Source: RGIG5270 sp045657185
GTDB lineage: Bacteria; Verrucomicrobiota; Lentisphaeria; Victivallales; Victivallaceae
Reading direction: 5' to 3'
DNA length: 10,074 nt
Assembly: GCA_045657185.1 (NCBI GenBank)
Contig: JAZOSO010000013.1
Coordinates: forward strand, 1-10,074
Position 1 is the stretch's first letter. The number at the start of each line of letters is the position of its first letter. Shown piece by piece: positions 7,116-10,074 of the stretch. Position numbers and translations under genes: made by a program. Under the pieces are notes generated by a model that was not told the DNA's origin, did no database searches, and saw only the letters and a list, made by a program, of their open reading frames with translations.

Positions 7116-8209
7116 AAAATGATTATTCTTTGAATTTCAAAATAAAAGTAATTTTCGGCTGCAAAAAACGCTTTGAACTTCACGATGAATTGGCTTCTTT
7201 TGAAAGAAAAATGCTTATTTGCGGCAATCATTTTGCAAAAAGTCCGATTTTTAAGGAACTTTTCAGCAATCGCAATGATTATATTATTCATATTTGTCCC
7301 GGCGGTGAGCCGACACTTGAAATGGTTGAAAATGCGTTGAATACTGCGCGAAAAAACAATGTACAAGCCGTACTTGGTGCAGGCGGCGGAAGTGTTATGG
7401 ATATCGGCAAAAGTGTTGCCGCTCTCGCATTACAGCAGGGAAGTGTCAGAGATTATTTTTACAACCGTCTGGCAATGGACAAAAGCAGATTGTTTTTCGC
7501 AGCAATGCCGACTACGGCGGGAACCGGTGCTGAAGTCACCCCCAATGCAGTGCTTACTGATGAGAAAAACGGTTTGAAACAGTCTCTCCGCGGCAGTGCA
7601 TGCGGAGTTGACCTTGCAATTGTTGACCCTGAACTTACTTATGACTGTCCTTTGCATGTAATTCAGCAAAGCGGCATGGATTCATTGACTCAAGCCATTG
7701 AGGGCGCGATTTCCGCCAAGGCTGATAATGCAACATTTGCCTGGTCAATGCAGGCATTCAAACTTGTTTTTGAAAATCTGCAAGCTGCATGTGACGGCGA
7801 TTTGACTGCAAAAAATGCAGTATCGGAGGGAACTATGCTCGGTGCATTGGCTTTCACTTACAGCGGACTCGGTGCAGTTCACGGACTGGCTCATCCTGTC
7901 GGAAGTTTGTATCATCTTCCGCACGGTCTGGTCTGCGGTATTCTGCTCCCTCATATTTTGAAAATAAACCGTGATTTCCTCTCTATTGCCGCTCACAGTT
8001 ACTACGGGATTGACGGCACTGCGGATAGGTTGATAAATGATATTGAGAAACTTGCAAAACAAATGAATATTCCACCTGACTTTAAAGGTATTCTTAAAAA
8101 GCAGGATTTCAAATATATTATTGAAAATTGCCGTTCAGGAAGTATGAAGTGCAATCCTGTTTATCTCAGTGATGATGATATTGCGGATTTATTGGAGAAA
8201 CTGGCATGA
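7112..8209 (+). CDS. Iron-type (group III) alcohol dehydrogenase family protein with altered metal site
   Basis: NAD(P)-dependent dehydrogenase of the Fe-ADH fold, 365 residues, cytosolic. The dinucleotide motif GGGSVMDIGK (91-100) and TTAGTGAEVTP (134-144) are typical. Of the usual four metal ligands (Asp and His in DxxxH, plus two later His), Asp190, His257 and His271 are present, in GMDSLT and GLGAVHGLAHPVG...LPHG. The second ligand is Gln194, because the motif reads DSLTQ instead of DxLTH. His261 matches the conserved histidine four residues after the first late ligand. From memory, a DALTQ variant occurs in one branch of this family, so this is probably a subfamily trait and not damage. 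The substrate cannot be told from sequence. Its ATG overlaps the rnc stop (ATGA), with an AAGGAG 11 nt upstream inside rnc. Confidence 0.92.
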   Translation: MKNDYSLNFKIKVIFGCKKRFELHDELASFERKMLICGNHFAKSPIFKELFSNRNDYIIHICPGGEPTLEMVENALNTARKNNVQAVLGAGGGSVMDIGKSVAALALQQGSVRDYFYNRLAMDKSRLFFAAMPTTAGTGAEVTPNAVLTDEKNGLKQSLRGSACGVDLAIVDPELTYDCPLHVIQQSGMDSLTQAIEGAISAKADNATFAWSMQAFKLVFENLQAACDGDLTAKNAVSEGTMLGALAFTYSGLGAVHGLAHPVGSLYHLPHGLVCGILLPHILKINRDFLSIAAHSYYGIDGTADRLINDIEKLAKQMNIPPDFKGILKKQDFKYIIENCRSGSMKCNPVYLSDDDIADLLEKLA

Positions 8210-9141
8210 AAAAAATATTGATTTCAGGAGCAAATCCCGCATGGCAGAAAGCATTGACTTTCCCGAAAATAGTTTACGGCAAAGTAAATCGTGCCGACAG
8301 TTCATTGGAATTTGCATCGGGGAAGGGGATAAATTTTGCCCGTGCGGCATCAATTTATAACAAAGCTCAAGTTGAAGTTGTGCAGTTTTTGGCAGGGAAT
8401 AACGGTCAGCGCATTGCGGCAAAACTGGATGAAGAAAAAATTCAACATACCGATATTTTTCTGGCACATGGTGAGACAAGAGTTTGTTCCACTTGTATAG
8501 ACTTGGCAAACAAACAGATTACGGAACTTATTGAACCGTCACCGCTTCTTGATGACAGTGATATTGAGAATTTTAAAAATGCGGTAAAGGATAAAATTCC
8601 GTCTGCTGATGCTTTTGCCATTTGCGGTACGATGCCTGCAGGTGCGCCGATGGATGTTTATTCTGAACTGACAGATTTTGCACTTGAGCAAAACAAGTAT
8701 ATTCTTGCGGACATGATTTTTAATCTCACTCCTGTTCTTGAAAAATCCAAAGGCAATGTGCTTTTGAAAATCAATGCGGATGAGCTTGCTGAATACAGCG
8801 GAATTGCTGATACATTACAGGCTTTGAAAATGCTTGACGGCAAATATAATCTCGGTTGTGCGGCGATTACTGACGGACCGGACAGGGCGTATCTGCTTTT
8901 CAACCACCGTTTTTATGAATATACTTTGCCGGCATTGGATAAAATCGTTAATGCCATCGGCTGCGGAGATACTGCAAGTGCGGTGCTTATTTCTGAATTT
9001 ATGGACTCGCATGATGCCGTAACGGCGTTCCGCACGGCGTTGGGGTGTGCTTCTGCTAATTGTATGAGTATGCTCTGTGCGGAGTATGATTTGGATTTTG
9101 CACTTGAATATGCGTCAGAAATAACCGTCAGAGAGTTATGA
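8206..9141 (+). CDS. PfkB-family sugar-phosphate kinase, 1-phosphofructokinase / tagatose-6-phosphate kinase-like
   Basis: Ribokinase-fold kinase of 311 residues that should use ATP to phosphorylate a sugar phosphate or related small molecule in the cytosol. The layout follows FruK/LacC: NPAW near residue 10, GKVNRA (25-30), GKGINFARA (39-47), ELIEPSP (107-113), CGTMPAG (140-146), KINADEL (188-194), TDGPDRAYL (222-230) and GCGDTAS (252-258) with the catalytic-base candidate Asp255. Two positions differ from the classic kinases: the substrate-binding Asp of NPAxD is Gln14, and the anion-hole GAGD is GCGD. The true substrate may therefore not be fructose 1-phosphate, and no gene symbol is given. 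The start overlaps the previous stop (ATGA) with GGAG 8 nt upstream. It is complete and fits its neighbours in codon use. Confidence 0.92.
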   Translation: MKKILISGANPAWQKALTFPKIVYGKVNRADSSLEFASGKGINFARAASIYNKAQVEVVQFLAGNNGQRIAAKLDEEKIQHTDIFLAHGETRVCSTCIDLANKQITELIEPSPLLDDSDIENFKNAVKDKIPSADAFAICGTMPAGAPMDVYSELTDFALEQNKYILADMIFNLTPVLEKSKGNVLLKINADELAEYSGIADTLQALKMLDGKYNLGCAAITDGPDRAYLLFNHRFYEYTLPALDKIVNAIGCGDTASAVLISEFMDSHDAVTAFRTALGCASANCMSMLCAEYDLDFALEYASEITVREL

Positions 9142-10010
9142 AAGAGGAACTGCTCTTTTCTTTTTCGCGCGAAGCAATGCTGAAAAGATGTTCGCGTGAA
9201 TTTTATTTGCATGCGTTTTATGCTTACGGTGAATATGAAGTCGGCGCGGCTGACAGTGAAAGAAATCATGTTCACTTGTTGAAACAGCTGAAAACGGCAG
9301 CAGCTTTTAAAGAATTTTTACTGCAGCAGAGTTTGCGTAAAGTTTTTGTTGACGGTAAAAATGTTGACGATTTGCTGATGTCCTTGCGTTTTGATTTCTT
9401 TCGTGCCAAAGACGATATGTGGCTTGGCGAATATGAAAATGACCATCTGGCGCATCCGGTTTTGTATGATTTTTATTATGATGAAACAAGTTTTGATGAA
9501 ATGTTCACAGCTTTGCATGATGAGCTTTCGGCGTGGGCGTCAAAATTGCTGGATAATGATTTGTTTTTGAAACTTTTCCGTTCTGAACGGCAGAATTTTT
9601 ATATAGAGCCTGATGTGGCACATGTTCTTATAGGAAATATAAAAATCCATTTTCCGCTGGTCGGAGTGATTCAGCACGGAGGAATTTTTTATTGTATAAA
9701 TTTTGTCCGCCGCTCTGAAAGTTTTGATACTGCGGCAGTTTTTGATTTATTTTACTGTCAGCAGAAACTTCATCTGCCGCTGCAGAATGTCGCACATGTT
9801 TTTTTGAATGAAAAAGATACGTTGTTTCTGTATAATGATAACTCCGCATTGAATATTTCTGCTGTACTTGATGAGGTTGTAAATCGTGCAGAGGCTCATT
9901 TTTATTGGGCAGAACAGCTCAAAAATTACTTTTCTCCTTTTGCTGTTCCCGAAGCCGACAACAAAGAAACCTGCCGACACTGCCGCTTCCGTGAATTTTG
10001 CAGGGGGTAG
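9138..10010 (+). CDS. Cas4/RecB-like PD-(D/E)XK superfamily protein with iron-sulfur cysteines, apparently lacking the nuclease active site
   Basis: A 290-residue protein. The N-terminus FSFSREAMLKRCSREFYL resembles the start of Cas4/AddB-type nucleases (SxSRLxxFxxCPRKYYL), and the C-terminus CRHCRFREFC has the CxxCx5C spacing of their 4Fe-4S clasp. Cys18, Cys279, Cys282 and Cys288 would complete a cluster. Between them, the strand pair that should carry GxxD and (D/E)xK reads GVIQ (176-179) and INFV (187-190), so the catalytic acids and lysine are absent at the positions expected by this hand alignment. A clear motif-I histidine was not found either. The likely role is structural or nucleic-acid binding, but function is unknown. 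It starts with an ATGA overlap and only a weak AGAGAG upstream, so translation is probably coupled to the kinase gene. It is the last gene seen; the operon may continue beyond the window. Confidence 0.78.
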   Translation: MKEELLFSFSREAMLKRCSREFYLHAFYAYGEYEVGAADSERNHVHLLKQLKTAAAFKEFLLQQSLRKVFVDGKNVDDLLMSLRFDFFRAKDDMWLGEYENDHLAHPVLYDFYYDETSFDEMFTALHDELSAWASKLLDNDLFLKLFRSERQNFYIEPDVAHVLIGNIKIHFPLVGVIQHGGIFYCINFVRRSESFDTAAVFDLFYCQQKLHLPLQNVAHVFLNEKDTLFLYNDNSALNISAVLDEVVNRAEAHFYWAEQLKNYFSPFAVPEADNKETCRHCRFREFCRG

Positions 10011-10074
10011 TTTTTTCGGGCGGGCGGGGGGGGGGGTTTTGGCTAAAAAAAACTCACACCCCCCCCCCCCCCCC
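10011..10074. other. G and C homopolymer tail, probable contig-end artefact
   Basis: After the last stop codon the sequence passes through GGGCGGGC, a run of 11 G (10026-10036), a short mixed stretch, and ends in 16 C (10059-10074). The composition is unlike the rest of the window. The G stretch formally fits a G-quadruplex pattern, and the G and C runs could pair, but sequencing or assembly error is the simplest explanation. Confidence 0.6.

Noticed and set aside
8206..9141. Naming the PfkB kinase fruK or lacC
   Set aside because: The substrate-binding Asp is replaced by Gln and no PTS or tagatose pathway gene is nearby, so the substrate is not established.
9138..10010. Calling the last gene cas4 or addB
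   Set aside because: Only the cysteine clasp and the N-terminal motif match. The nuclease residues are missing, and there is no CRISPR array, cas gene or addA/recB neighbour.

Overview
The window reads as a bacterial chromosomal contig of moderate, slightly AT-leaning composition. The most likely source is a member of the Lentisphaerota (Victivallis-like) or a close relative in the PVC group. That placement is inference from memory, not a search. It rests on the style of the 1200-residue RTX-type protein, which carries a conserved block (around 'ANILVLTDD' and 'GDALFVDDIY') just before its calcium-binding nonapeptides, and on a PfkB kinase that begins NPAWQK. No phage, transposon, CRISPR, tRNA or rRNA signature was seen.

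Left part (53-2410, minus strand): two core glycolytic genes, gap then pgk in the direction of transcription. gap has a clear sigma70-type promoter with an extended -10. A near-perfect intrinsic terminator hairpin sits in the 99-bp gap between the genes, so pgk is either read through in part or has its own start. Both genes use the restricted codon set of highly expressed genes.

Middle part (2593-6195, minus strand): one very large gene for an acidic RTX-repeat protein without a recognisable signal peptide. It appears to combine a beta-sandwich-like N-terminus, a possible beta-propeller-like region, a conserved pre-RTX module, a tandem RTX block, and a long tail of more widely spaced glycine/aspartate/asparagine repeats. 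It is read from an almost consensus promoter (TTGACA, 17 bp, TATATT). No type I secretion genes are present here.

Right part (6429-10010, plus strand): a four-gene operon, divergent from the RTX gene. It holds rnc (RNase III), an iron-type alcohol dehydrogenase, a PfkB sugar-phosphate kinase, and a Cas4/RecB-like protein that keeps four cysteines for an iron-sulfur cluster but seems to have lost the nuclease active site. All three junctions are 4-bp ATGA overlaps, so translation is probably coupled. A hairpin lies at the predicted 5' end of the rnc leader and could serve autoregulation by RNase III.

The operon is the most unusual part of the window. An RNA-processing enzyme is locked to two metabolic enzymes, each with a substitution at a metal- or substrate-binding position, and to a putative dead nuclease. 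The last 64 bases contain long G and C homopolymers and are probably a contig-end artefact.
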